The position numbers were made by a program, and so were the translations under genes. Positions 49,505 to 61,040 of a DNA stretch of 64,000 nucleotides are shown one piece after another. The notes below the pieces were generated by a model, which did not search any database, was not told where the DNA came from, and worked only from the letters and a program-made list of their open reading frames with translations. How positions within the stretch are numbered: the stretch's first letter is position 1; each line of letters opens with the position of its first letter. The stretch is taken from assembly GCA_945910005.1 (NCBI GenBank), contig OX246747.1, positions 6,969,966-7,033,965 on the forward strand, given 5' to 3'. This DNA is from Isoperla grammatica (Eukaryota; Arthropoda; Insecta; Plecoptera; Perlodidae).

Positions 49505-50680
49505 ATGGCGTCCTCATCACGTAACAGGTTGTTTGACGGCGAAATAAATGATATCTTAGACGGCTCTGATGGCAGTTTCGATGTAAGTGCAGATGAATTG
49601 GATAACTTGAGTTCGTACAGTAATAGTGGTAGTGATGATAAAGAGATAAGTGAAAGTGACGAAGAGGACCAGCCCATGATTAATTGCGAAACGTTTAGGG
49701 ATTCCACCGTCGACACTGATTTCATCATGTTAAAGAAAGAGGAGGTAAGAGCACAGATTTCACAATTAGGGAAATCGAGTAAGAAGAGTAAAACTAGCAA
49801 ACAGTGACGAAGAGGACCAGCCCATGATTAATTGCGAAACGTTTAGGGATTCCACCGTCGACACTGATTTCATCATGTTAAAGAAAGAGGAGGTAAGAGC
49901 ACAGATTTCACAATTAGGGAAATCGAGTAAGAAGAGTAAAACTAGCAAACAGTCAACATTCAGCGATGTGGAAGAGGTCTCTTTAAATGGTATCAGCAAG
50001 TTATGGCCTCTAACATTCCTATCAATGGCCCTATCCTGAAAGAAAAAGCGCTTGAAAATGCCGGCAGAATAAATGTGGAAAATGTCACAGCCTCGAATGG
50101 TTGGATTTCTGTTTTAAAGATAGACGGGCTTGTGTACAAGAAGATCTCGGCCGTCGACCCAGAGACCAACCAAATGTGGTTAGAAGGGTTGCCTGACATA
50201 ACTACGGGCTACAAAACACGCGGTATATATAACACCGACGAGACACCGCTCTTTTATAATCTTATGCCTGACCGAACATTGGCTGTTAAAGGGGAGTCGT
50301 GGGGCATGGTGGGAAAATTTCAAAAGACAGACTAAATGTAGCTCTCTGCGCGAACAGCGAAGGAAGTGACCAACTACAGCCTTTTGTCATAGCCAAGTCG
50401 ATCAAACCACGAGCCTGCAAGAACTGTCGAGCGCTTCCTGTTAAATAAAGGTCTCGCAAAACAACTTCGGTAATGCTTTCGTCATCAATCAATGACGTGT
50501 TTACGGTCTCGGCCAACCCGAGCAGGTATCTGAATTAGCCACGGTCGCTGGTTGGCTGCCGCTCACCCACCCGTGACGGAAGCATTACCGAAGATCTTGT
50601 GCGGCGAGTATACCACGCAAATAAAAAGGCGTGGATGACAACAAATGTGTTTTGGATTTTTTACGTGCCCTTAAGTTTAT
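49505..50680 (+). pseudogene. pogo/Tigger-type transposase, broken and split by a MITE
   Basis: An acidic start (MASSSRNRLFDGEINDILDG) leads into QSTFSDVEE and, in another frame, WYQQVMASNIPINGPILKEK (a CENP-B-like DNA-binding region). TASNGWISVLK, YNTDETPLFYNLMPD and, after another frameshift near 50332, LNVALCANSEGSDQLQPFVI (DDE catalytic region) follow. A 148-bp segment is tandemly duplicated (starting 49658 and 49806), breaking the frame. A MITE is inserted at 50448-50610 within LPVK/YHANKKAWMTTNVFW; after it the frame shifts again and the copy ends where satellite begins (about 50680). The acidic N-terminus is unlike the usual pogo helix-turn-helix start and may come from elsewhere. Confidence 0.8.
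50448..50610. mobile_element. Short MITE, copy C, inserted in the pogo transposase
   Basis: About 163 bp. The left end CTCGCAAAACAACTTCGG and right end CCGAAGATCTTGTGCGGCGAG are inverted repeats. The interior matches copy B almost base for base (GGTCTCGGCCAACCCGAGCA). TA lies on both sides (50446-50447 and 50611-50612), and removing the element restores the transposase reading across LPVKYHANKK, which supports a TA target duplication and a Tc1/mariner origin. The left end contains TCATCAATCAATGACGT, the segment repeated in the protease-intron minisatellite. Confidence 0.88.
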
Positions 50681-52068
50681 AAGTTTATCTATGGCCTGGA
50701 CATTAAACGTTGATTTCCAAACTGGACATTGAGACGTTGATTTCTACATTTGTACACCCAAATAAAAAAAAATGGGTATCCTTTTACTCACGGGAACATA
50801 AATAAGCGTTCAGCATTGTCACTAATATTATCATTTAGTACAACCGACATTAAGTACCGATAAGTACAAGTCACATTGCAAAATGTGATAACAAGTTTAG
50901 TAAATATCCTCAAAATTCGACGTTTGATATGAGTACTCACCAGGCGGGTTCTCCAAATTCCAGGAAATGCCACAAATCATCCGACAAGTGTGAATGATCG
51001 TGGGCGATGTAGTCAATCATAGCATCGTCTTCGAGGAATAGAAATCGTGTTGTACCTGTTGAGTGGTTTGAACCAGTAATCACTTTACACTTCAAATAAA
51101 AAGACTTTAAAACACCATCATACACTCTTGTCTTTGAAGAGATAAACAGAGTATAAAAATGATCACAATTGGGTAGTGATATAGACATTTAAATGTGAAA
51201 TTAATATATCGATAAACACATTTAATGACACAACACTAGCACACGAATTAAACACTTGCCAGATTATAGCCAAAATATCTATTACCGATTTTTGAATCAA
51301 ATACTACAATTAAACTTTTGTTCACAATAACACTGCCCTAGAATACAAACACTGCCCACACTTTTTTCCTACAGCGGAATTATGAAGATGTTGTACGGAC
51401 GGAGTCGCGGAGAATACTGATGCTCAAGCCTGGCCGCGCGCTTCTTATATAGGAGCCCGTGCAGATCAACGTTCTAATGTTTAGCGTACCTACCTCCAAA
51501 AGAATATCAAGTTGTGCATCGCGCTACCCACGAGAACATAAATTCGCGTTCAACATTTTTAACTGGCAATAATGTGTAGTTACAATTGTCCTAAGTGTTC
51601 CCTGGCTACGTAACTAAACTGTTAAGTTTATTCATAACCTGGACATTAAAACGTTGATTTCTACACTTGTACACCAAAAACACACAATTACGGATCTTGA
51701 TACCCACAGGAAACGTAAATTTGCGTTTAGCATTGTCACCGGCAATAAAGTAGACACTTCAAAAAGTGCTAAGTGTTCCCTGGCTATAACTAAACTGATA
51801 AGTTTATCTTTAACCTGGACATTAAAACGTTGATTTCTACATTTGTACACCAAAAACACACAATTACGCATCGTGTTACACACAGGAACTTAATTCCCGT
51901 TCAGCATTGTCACTGGCAACGAAGTAGACACTTCAAAAGGTCCTAAGTGTTCCCTGGCTAAATAACTAATCTGTCTAGTTAATTTACAGGCTAACCTGGA
52001 CATTAGAACGTTGATTTCTACACTTGTGCACTGAAAACACACAATTACAAATCTTGTTACCCACAGGG
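50650..52068 (-). repeat. Reverse-oriented 178-bp satellite, scattered monomers
   Basis: Blocks of the satellite (for example CCTGGACATTAAAACGTTGA and AAGTGTTCCCTGGCTA) appear in reverse orientation at 50680-50810 and 51530-52068. Between them, 50810-51480 is AT-rich with no gene. The spacing of the last three units is close to 178 bp. Confidence 0.85.
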
Positions 52069-52069
52069 A

Positions 52070-53650
52070 GGGTTGGCATTATACGCGCATAAAAGGTTTT
52101 ATACATACGTACGTATAAAACTATGTATAATACAGTATAACACGTATAAAACGTACAAAACGTATTAAACTATTTTAGCCTTCAAATTGGGATGTTTCGC
52201 TTATTGTAGACATATTGAGACTTCGTTAAAATATTTTAGAGTATGAAAAATAATTGTTTTTATTTCCCGCACCATATTGTGACCGTTTGTGAGTTACTTG
52301 TTCCCAATTTCCTCAATATATTGTCCCCCGCTAAGCCCAGGGCTACTAGAGCTAGTAATAGAAAACATAACGTAATTTTTTTTATTTATATATATCTGCT
52401 CCCTGTGTCCAACAATGAAGTCGAGGTGGGGATAGAAAATTAATCCCATCATATTCTGGCCTCTAGGTACATCGAAGGTTATTTTTTTATATATATCTGC
52501 TCCCTGTGTCCAACAATGAAGTCGGGTACGGGATAGGAAATTAATCCCATCATATTATGCTATTACAATCAACTTGTTTTGTTTTCTTTATTTTTAAAAC
52601 TGTTTACAAAGAAACTAGGGCTTTACAAGTTGTAAGACAACTTTGTTTCATTGGCTGATATATATGCCCGAACTGCTTACGTACTTTCATAGCCTTTAAG
52701 AGAAGAATAAAGGTAAAATGCATGGTCGTTCATCTTGCGCTCCTTAACTCAGCCTTTCCTCAGACTCGCCCAACTACCAATTACAGAGTAGCATTGTCAT
52801 GTGGACTGCTCTGTGATTGGTGGCTGGATGAGTCTAAAGAAAGGCTGAGTTGAGGAGCATGTGAGGAACGACTATGCATTTGGCCCTAAGAATAGACTAG
52901 TGCCAGCATGCTGACAAGTTACAACTGAGGACTGTCTCGACGTTGCTTTGCAACTCTACTAATATGATATAATAACTTATATATAATATAAGTATAACTA
53001 TACATTATTAATTAATGTAAAAATATCGCCTTGTACAGCTTACACTCGAAAAGAAAATACCGACACTGTATTTTTAATCATGCGGTGTAGAGTAATTTGT
53101 CGTACCTACGTATGACAGCTTATACCTTCCGTTTTGTAAATCTGGCCCCAGTAGTATAGGAACAAGACAACCATATATAGTGCAAATATAAGTTGGCCTA
53201 CTCGGTAGGCCTACACCATATTATAAGTAAGTAATGGAACATTCACAGAATAAAGATATCTAACATACACGTGGAGTCTATAAGTGTACTGAGTAATGTG
53301 TTAGCAACAGGAATAAAATGTAATTTTAATCAAAGCATGTTGTTATAACTTAATGTAACTAAGACTACCTCATTGAAGGACATATTAACGGCTGTATTAT
53401 GATACTTTCTACATAGTGTAGCTTAGTCGCTAGAGCCTACAAATACAGCGCATAAATAGGCAATGCTATATTAATTAGTTACATATTAGACATGTGCCCC
53501 AGGGCCTTCCTGAGTTTTAAACGTTTTATACACGTATAAAACCGCCTGTTTTATACGTGTATATTATACGGTATAGTACGTACGTACGTATAATACGTAC
53601 GTATTATACTGGTTTCATACGAACCGCATTATACTCTGCCAACCCTGCGG
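52070..53650. mobile_element. ~1.57-kb element inserted in the satellite
   Basis: Satellite sequence breaks at AGGGTTGGCA (about 52077) and resumes after TGCCAACCCT (about 53637-53646). These are inverted ends of hAT style, and a partial flanking repeat (CCACAGG) is present. The next inward regions are rich in TATACGTACGTATA-type palindromes. A segment starting CTGCTCCCTGTGTCCAACAA is tandemly duplicated (52397 and 52498). No transposase was found. Confidence 0.65.
52713..52890. repeat. Imperfect foldback (~175 bp)
   Basis: AAATGCATGGTCGTTC, TTAACTCAGCCTTTC and CCAATTACAGAG-type blocks on the left pair with CTCTGTGATTGG, GAAAGGCTGAGTTGAGG and GAACGACTATGCATTT on the right. It is a MITE-like hairpin nested in the 52.07-53.65 kb element. 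Confidence 0.75.
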
Positions 53651-54320
53651 CCACAGGAAACTTAAATTCACGTTCAGCATTGTCACTGGCAATAAAGTAG
53701 ACACTTCAAAAGGTCCTTAGTGTTCCCTGGATAAATAACTAAATCTGTTTAGTTTATCTATAACCTGGACATTAAAACGTTGATTTTTACACTTGTGAAC
53801 CAAAAACACCCAATAACGGATCTTGTTACCCCCAGGAAACTTAAATTCGCGTTCAGCATTGTCACTGGCAATAAAGGAGACACTTCAAAAGGTTCAAGTG
53901 TTCCCTGGCTACGTAACTCAACTGATAAGTTTATCTTTCACCTGGACATTAAAACGTTGATTTATAACCTGGACATTAAAACGTTGATTTCTACAATTGT
54001 GCACCAAAAAGACACAATTACGCATCGTGTTACCCACAGAAACTTGAATTCACGTTTCGCATTGTCCCTGGCAATAAAGTATACACTTTAAAATGTTGTA
54101 AGTGTTCCCTGGCTAAACTACTAATCTGGTTAGTTTATTTATAACCTAGACTTTAAAACGTTGATTTCTACTTTTGTACACCAAAAACACACAATTACGT
54201 ATCGTGTTACCCACTCGAAACTTAAATTTGCGTTCAGTATTGTCACTGGCAATAAAGTGGACACTTAAAAAGGTCCTAAATGTTCCCTGGCTACGTAGGC
54301 TAACTAACCTGATAAGTTAA
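53650..54320 (-). repeat. 178-bp satellite, reverse orientation, ~3-4 units
   Basis: Repeats of CATTAAAACGTTGATTT, TTCAGCATTGTCACTGGCA and GTGTTCCCTGG at near 178-bp spacing, reverse orientation to 37.5-39.6 kb. A short internal deletion or duplication is present around 53940-53985. Confidence 0.9.
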
Positions 54321-54609
54321 TCTATAATTTATAATATAAAAGTATATTAATATTTATGCATACTCGAAATATTATACAAATCATTTGAGTTGTATTTGTA
54401 ACAAAGATGCAAAAAGTAAACGGGAAATAAGAATCGATCAATTTATATGTTCCACTTACCTGATTTAAATGTGTCAACACAACTATCAATATGTAATTCT
54501 AATCGATACAATAGTATAAACGTAACTAAAAATAATAAATAATACAACACTCATATTGTTACAATAATTGTTTATGTTCATACAACAAATATGGTTATTA
54601 GCACCCAAT

Positions 54610-55891
54610 CAAGGAGGTTTTATATAGTGTAACATCTGGAGGCGCTGTGGTATAGGATTCTTGGTCGACCGCGTGAAGCCGTCGCGCGGCTGGAGGGGTA
54701 AGGCCAGGCCGGGAAGGTTTCGAGCGGTGAGCGAAACCAATACATACAAGGACATTGAAAACCACAACTGTTCTGGGTAGTTTAATTATTAAATGTATTT
54801 CAACAGCGCTTAATTGAATTGATTAAAATGTATATGGTCATAACACAATTTAAAATAGTTTTGTTGATATTAAACGTCACATATTGTTAATGAATAAGAA
54901 TAACGTATACATGAGTAACATACACTCAAACAATATTTATATTTATTCAACCATCACATATGCGTGTATGAGAATTGCAATAATAAAGATGCGTCACCAA
55001 CATTATTTGCATCGATATAATAAACATAGCTAGCAATGAAAATATCACAATAAGAAAAAAGAATACAATGTTTGCTTTTCTAGTATAACAATCTCTCATT
55101 AATCACTTAGGAACATAAAATAAAGACAACATTATAAAGACAGGTAAGATACAAATAAGAATACCTTTTTGCTTTTATATTAACAATCTTGTATTAATTA
55201 CTTATGGGCATGACTATAACAACAGTCACATTAACAAAAAAAAATAATGATATTAGCATTATAAAGTATATAAATGCAAGTAAGACAAAAATTCGAGTAC
55301 ACTATTTGAATTTATAATCTTGTATCACTTGTGGGCATGACTGTCAGGGGTCACATTAACAAAACATAATAATATTATTAGCATCATAAAATATATAAAT
55401 ACAAGTCAAATAAAAATAGGAATACACTATTTGAATGTTCTATTTATTTATTATTCTAAAATATAAATTTTATATTTTAGAATAATGTTACTATTTACAG
55501 TATATTTTATTATATACTATTTACAGTATGGTCAAATGAAGACGTTTGTTGCAATCGAGTGTCACGGGTTTCGCCAAAAATGTCAATATAATTACACAAC
55601 TATTCACTGAATGATGTACGTATCTGTGAAACGTTACGTTGTCAGGTTTCGCATTCCATCGATGGCTACAACCGTATGCTGCACAACTGCACACCATCTT
55701 ACTCGTTTCATCGCTCTAATTATGTACAATCGAGTGTTTCGTGGGAGGTTGATCGCCATAAGAATGCGTGCATTACCGTCCTTGCCCGACCTCTCGTTCC
55801 CGGCTTGGGAGGGGAAGGCGATGCACTGACCGGCTTCACCCCCACCCTAACCACCGCGCCTCCAGATGTTACACTATATGAAACCTCCTTG
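54610..55891. mobile_element. Non-autonomous hAT-type element, 1,282 bp
   Basis: Inverted ends CAAGGAGGTTTTATATAGTG (left) and, complemented, CAAGGAGGTTTCATATAGTG (right); matching continues through TAACATCTGGAGGCGC. The target CACCCAAT is duplicated exactly at 54602-54609 and 55892-55899 (8 bp). The interior is AT-rich with internal repeats (CTTGTGGGCATGACTGTC-like blocks near 55200 and 55330) and no transposase. Confidence 0.92.
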
Positions 55892-55974
55892 CACCCAATG
55901 AGGCAAGACTGTCTCAGTACAAATATGGCATTTATATCATAATAAATATTTCCTGAAATAATTGTTTATTTGGG

Positions 55975-56050
55975 CTAACCGTCTTATATTTTTGCAACTT
56001 AGCTAATCAAGACGATGAGTGCGTGATAATGAAGATGAAATAGGGAAGTC
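55975..56050 (+). repeat. Dispersed repeat fragment (GTCTTATATTTTTGCAACTT family)
   Basis: The segment TTGCAACTTAGCTAATCAAG followed by ACGATGAGTG recurs at 60700-60745 and, as TTACAACTTGGCTAATCAAG, at 61500-61555. It looks like a SINE-like or LINE-end repeat. Confidence 0.65.
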
Positions 56051-56286
56051 TCATCAAAAATAAATATTCCTCAGTAGTATTATGCCAGCCATAGCAGGTG
56101 AGCGATTACGTCGAATTAAAGAAATTTGGTAAAAAGTTAATGTGATATTACGAAAGAGTATTTATTTGGGCATCTGGTCCATAACTTTTGGTTTAAATAT
56201 TTTCAATAGTTTACTTTTAAAAAAAATTAGTAAATTGAGTATAAATAATAGATATAAATAATATAAATAACCTAGATTTCGATCGC

Positions 56287-56921
56287 CCCCGAGAAGTGTA
56301 CGATGTCTACTCTGAACAGTCGGGAGCGAAGCTAAATGCCGAGAAGTCCACGGGACTGCGGGCGGGCAGTTGGATCGGCCGGCTTGACGCCCCGCTCGGG
56401 TTTGTGTGGTCCAACGAGGGCGCCAAAGTTTTGGGAGTCGTGTTAGGAAACACGCCCGGCGGGCCAGGAGCTTGGAGGAATTGCTCACTAAGTTCATGGC
56501 AGCAGTTCACAGGTGGCGTTTCAGGTCGTCGGCAATGTCGCTTCGTGGCCGCGTCCTGGTGGCAAATCAGTTCCTGGCCCCCAGGCTATGGTACACCTTC
56601 CAAATAATTCCTCCCCCTTTGGCTCTTATAAATCGGTTGCAGGGAGAACTGGTCAACTTCGTTTGGGCGGGCAGGAGACATTGGACTCGCCTACGAGAAC
56701 TTTGCGCTCCTCTTCATCTGGGGGGGCTCGGTCTGGTTCACCTTGCGTCCAAGGTGGCGATGTTTCGGGTGTTCTATGCCCACCGATACTTATCGAACTT
56801 GGACGACCATCCCTGTCACGCCATGACCCGATACTTCCTCGGAAAGTTCCGACGTCTTGGTCTTGGGTGGCAGGTATTGTTTCATCCGCAAATCGGTGGG
56901 CCAACTGCCAGTGACTGTTGA
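56287..56921 (+). pseudogene. Tx1/L1-type LINE remnant (C-terminal ORF2)
   Basis: YSEQSGAKLNAEKSTGLRAG and KVLGVVLGNTPGG are followed, after a frame change near 56460, by WRFRSSAMSLRGRVLVANQF, APRLWYTFQ and CAPLHLGGLGLVHLASKVAM. This order is characteristic of the region after the RT thumb in Tx1-clade L1 elements. It lacks the RT core upstream, so it is 5' truncated and frame-disrupted. Confidence 0.75.
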
Positions 56922-57419
56922 ATGGGTGTTCTACGCACGTGCACGTATTCACTGGCGAGGTCTCAGGTAAGTAATCACTAATCATCATTAGTTTTATTTT
57001 ATTTTTATACAATGTATGTAGCCTGTGGCCCTTTAGGCCTAAGCAAAGTACACAAGCACACATAAAGATATTGTTTACACACTCACCTACATACGTGTGT
57101 GACTTAAACAGCAGTCAACAACTTACATAATTATCTCTTTGTATGTCTAGGTTCTAGCCTAGCCATGAGTAGGCCTAGGCCTATAATAAGCACATCAACA
57201 TAAGAAAAGCTTGCGTCGTTTAGAAAAAAATCCCCATCGCGTAGACCTACAACTGAAGACCTTAGGACAAAAGATAATCATGTTGCTGTCGAAATCCCAA
57301 GAAATGATCAAACTGCTGTGCGGGTGCCAGTGCCAATGCCAAGTAGGCCTACTGATAGCGATTCTGATGAACATGAAATGCCTGCAACTGGTGCAGGGTC
57401 TCCACCATAAAAAAAATCG

Positions 57420-59370
57420 AAAGTATATATGCAGCACTACTGTAAGTCGTGGGAGTCACGCCCACATCTTTGTGACTGGCTAAGGGAGAGCGTAAAACAC
57501 CCTGGGCGCGCTCACTGCCGGTACTGTGATACTGAACTGTTGGGCAGTATAACTGCAATGGAGCGGCATGCTCAATCTGCTAAACATAATTCAGCAGTTA
57601 AGATGTAAAAGAGACTGCATCAATAACAAGTTTTTTTCAATCATCTGCATCTCATGTATCAATGTCGACTAAAGTCACTGATGCAGAAATTAGAATGTGC
57701 AGTTTCATTGTGGAGAAAAATTTACCACGTGCACTCATGGATTCCTTGCCCCAATTGATAAAAGCTATTTGTCCAGATTCAGAGATTGCTATGAAAATAA
57801 GGTGTGGTCACACTAAAACGGCTAGTGTTATTAAAAATGCACTAGCAGTTGAATCTGTTCACAATATTGCAGGCCAGTTGAGGGAATCATTTTTTTCTTT
57901 AATTATAGATGAGTCCACAGATATTTCCACAACTAAAACACTGGTTGAGTTGTACGATATTATGACAACATAACTAAAAATTTAGAAGACCGTTGTTTGT
58001 CACTAATAGAGCTGCCTGAAGCTACCGCTGCACAGATCTACGATATTTTAATCGACCTCCTTAAGAAATTGGATATCCCTGTTCAAAATTTAATAGGATT
58101 TGCTTCGGACAATGCTAGTGTTATGATGGGTTGATTAACTGGTGTTCAGGCTAGGCTTAAGGAGCTAAATAAATACCTGCATGTGTCAAGATGTTTGTGT
58201 TACAGTTTCCACCTTTGTGCCTCGGAAGCTTCGAAAAAACTTCCACGTTACGTTTAAGACTTGTGTAGAGATATCTACAACTTCATACAACATGGCCCAA
58301 AGAGAATTAAAGAATTCAGACAGATTCAAACACTGTATGAAATGAAACCGCACCGGATGTTGCGTTTAAGTCAGACACGTTGGTTGTCCCTGCATGAAGT
58401 CATAAAAAGAATCAACGAGCAGTGGCCAATTTTGATTCTGTACTTTAGATTGTGTTCTGTAGAAGACAAAAACTCCGCTGCAACAGCAATCCTTAACGGG
58501 CTAGAAAAGATGGAACCAAAAGCTTTCTTTGCATTTCTAAATTTTTTTCTTCCCATGGTTGTTTCATTAAACCTCGAATACCAGTCGGCCAGCTACAGAA
58601 TGCACTCTTTAGTTTCTAACATCGGTGGCATGTTGAAAACTTTTTTCAAGTTTTTTATGAAGCCTGAGTTTGTAGACAAAACAGATGTGCATCTAATTAA
58701 TCCAAAAGATCCACAAAACTACATGAGAGAAAATCAAATTTACTTGGGTGGCAGAGTAGCAGGCCTTATCGAACAAAATATGCTGAGCACTGATCAGGTA
58801 AGAAAATTGCGGCTCAAGTGCTTGGCATTTTATGTCGAATTTTGCTGCAAGGTTTTACAACGTATCAACTTGAACGACCCCGTTCTCATAAAGTTATCTA
58901 TGCTTTCACCTAGTGTTGCCGCTTTGGGTAATATTCCAAGTATAGTTCCTCTTGCTGCACACTTTCCGAATATTGTTGAAGAAGATGATTTGGAATCTCT
59001 GGATTTAGAATAGAGACTCATCCCAAATGTGGAATTGCAATATGATAAAGAGGCTGCAAGTGCCAAAATAGAGATATTTTGGAACAAGGTTTTTTAAGCC
59101 AAAAATCGTGTTGGGGATCTGATGTTTCCAAAGCTGACTGTCTTCATAAAAGCTATGTTTGCACTTCCCCATTCATCCGCAGCTGCAGAGCGTATCTTTT
59201 CAACAGTAACTCTCAACAAAACTAAAACTAGGAACAGGCTTGAAACGCAACAAATGCAAGCAATACTGCATACAAAGGAAAGTTTAAAATATTGCTCCAG
59301 TGTCACTTTGCCAATTTCGAAAGAACTTCGAGAAAGGGCAGCAACTATAACTCATGCCCGCAGAGAGTAG
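57420..59370 (+). pseudogene. hAT transposase with BED-like zinc finger, decayed
   Basis: A BED-like finger (HCRYCDTELLGSITAMERHA...SAKH, around 57510-57590) is followed by a stop. Then come transposase fragments: 57662-57972 with SFFSLIIDESTDISTTKT, 58261-59013 with LRLSQTRWLSLHEVIKRINE, and 59122-59370 with the hAT dimerisation motif LPHSSAAAERIFSTV. At least four in-frame stops separate them (about 57607, 57970, 58132 and 59011). The sequence is otherwise colinear with the ZBED-type hAT family. Confidence 0.88.
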
Positions 59371-59634
59371 TTTTCTAATTTACAACAGGTCATAGCTGCA
59401 TGCAGTGTTGATAAATAATGTTTACAAAACATATTGCAGGCCAAGGCATAAATATTTTTATAATTTTATACTACCATGGTTTTGTAATATGTTCGAATAT
59501 AACACTATACCGGTACCACATCAATATCAAAACTTATATCAATTTTCTCACGATATCGATAGGGCCTATCATATCAAATAATCAAGGTCATTGAACACCT
59601 ATACAGAATACTATTACTAATTAGAACAACTAAC

Positions 59635-59839
59635 CTGGCACTTTTCCTGTAACTCGAGTTCCAATTGGGCAACCCGTTTTTGTAACCGAACATTCGTCTT
59701 TGAGGAACTATCTTGATTGACAGTTACTCGGTTCATGATGTTTCGCGCTCGGTTGGCATACTGTAAGGTATTATAAGTGTTTCCTTCAAGTCTTGGTCAC
59801 TCGGTGAAATGCATGCAATCATTAAAGCCCGACTATTAC
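59635..59839 (-). CDS. Kinesin motor exon (end of motor domain into neck), with a 2-nt frame break
   Basis: Minus strand, acceptor GTTACAG, donor CCAG|GTTAGT. It encodes NSRALMIACISPSDQDLKET, then in the next frame NTLQYANRARNIMNRVTVNQ and a heptad-like VRLQKRVAQLELELQEKCQ. These are the switch II-distal end of the motor and the start of the coiled-coil neck of a kinesin, most like kinesin-4 family (KIF21/KIF4-type), though the subfamily is uncertain. Two extra bases (TA in CTTATAATACC) shift the frame between KETL and NTLQ: either an assembly error or a disabling mutation. Confidence 0.8.
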
Positions 59840-60215
59840 CTGTAACGATAACAAACAGAAAGATTAAATGCAATAGCAATGCCATGGGAAGACGTCACTG
59901 TCCTTTTGGTACAAATATAGTTTTCATGAACTAAAGGAAATGATGCATTATTACAATCGCACGGTACTAGTAGGGCCAGAATCATTTGGTTGGCAATTCT
60001 AACTAGGTAACTATAGCCTAAGTATGTTCTAAATAATGTTAACTATGTTAATAATTATGTGTAGGTGTATAAACTTTAAATTGATGTATCCAACCCAAGT
60101 CAGGGGGATTGAATATGAATTATATTTATATGTTTGTATGCAAAGTGTGTACTAAAATGACAAGCTAATTTACAATCAACTCTGACCTGAATGGCACTTG
60201 CACCGCTGCACTTAC

Positions 60216-60324
60216 CACCCAAGGAGTCCTGCAGTAAGCGGCTTAGTTTCGAGTCTCTGTAAGGCACATGACAGACCTTCTTTGATTTGTCTCCTAGAGC
60301 CGAAATCACATTTCCTAAGGCAAG
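60216..60324 (-). CDS. Kinesin motor exon ([19 protein letters not shown])
   Basis: Minus strand, acceptor GTTTACAG, donor GGGTG|GTAAGT. It encodes [20 protein letters not shown] then [17 protein letters not shown], the conserved region following switch II in kinesin motor domains that contacts microtubules. Its 109 bases end with a split Gly codon that joins in phase to the exon at 59635-59839 (GG/N S R A L M I A C). Other exons were not found in the window, so the gene runs beyond it or is a fragment. Confidence 0.88.
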
Positions 60325-60689
60325 CTGTAAACGATCACTTAATTCTCATTCATGTCATATGAGTGAACACACTTCTAATTTAATGATTTGAATGCAATCA
60401 ATAGTGATTTAAATTTATTGCAATCTATAAAATAATTAATCTCAAGATTGAAATCAATATAGTTATCCCTAGAGGTAGGACTACTATTTTTTCCCAACCC
60501 ACAATTAAACAATATGATATTATTTATTAAGGTTTAAACCACTTTTTTGTAATTTTTTTTTGTTCGTGAAATAAAACCAAATATACTACAAACTATGAAA
60601 TCATGGAACATTATCGCTAGGTAGGCCTATTGAACTTGTTTCCCCAATAATTAATTTTATTTAAGTAATTTGAAGATGATTGATTAATG

Positions 60690-61040
60690 GGGCTTAACGT
60701 CTCATATTTATGCAACGATGGCTAATCGAGACGATGAGCGGGAGATAATGAAGATGAGAAAGATGATAATGAAGAATAAAGCAACATCCGAATCAGATCA
60801 ATTGTACGTCGCGTGAGTCGTCATACGGGAGTCCAGCAAGGGAGGGCAGGGCCAAGTGGGAGGAGAAATATTCAATGGGACAGTGGGGGGAAAGGGGATT
60901 GGGGTGTGGACTGCACTTCGTCTGACTTCTCCTCCTCGACCAGTCCGGCTTGGGTGGCCCTACCAGAAGCATACGCTTCCGCCGGCATAGCTCTCGGGAT
61001 CAACAAAGCACGCAAACCTGCCCACCACGATAAGGTAGCA
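60690..61040 (+). repeat. Dispersed repeat: GTCTCATATTT block plus SINE-like tail, copy 2
   Basis: 60690-60745 matches the 55975 family. 60862-61040 matches 22955-23107 (TACCAGAAGCATACGCTTCC, CGGCATAGCTCTCGGGATCA, CCACGATAAGGTAGCAGTCC). Together they suggest a single SINE-like element. Confidence 0.7.
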
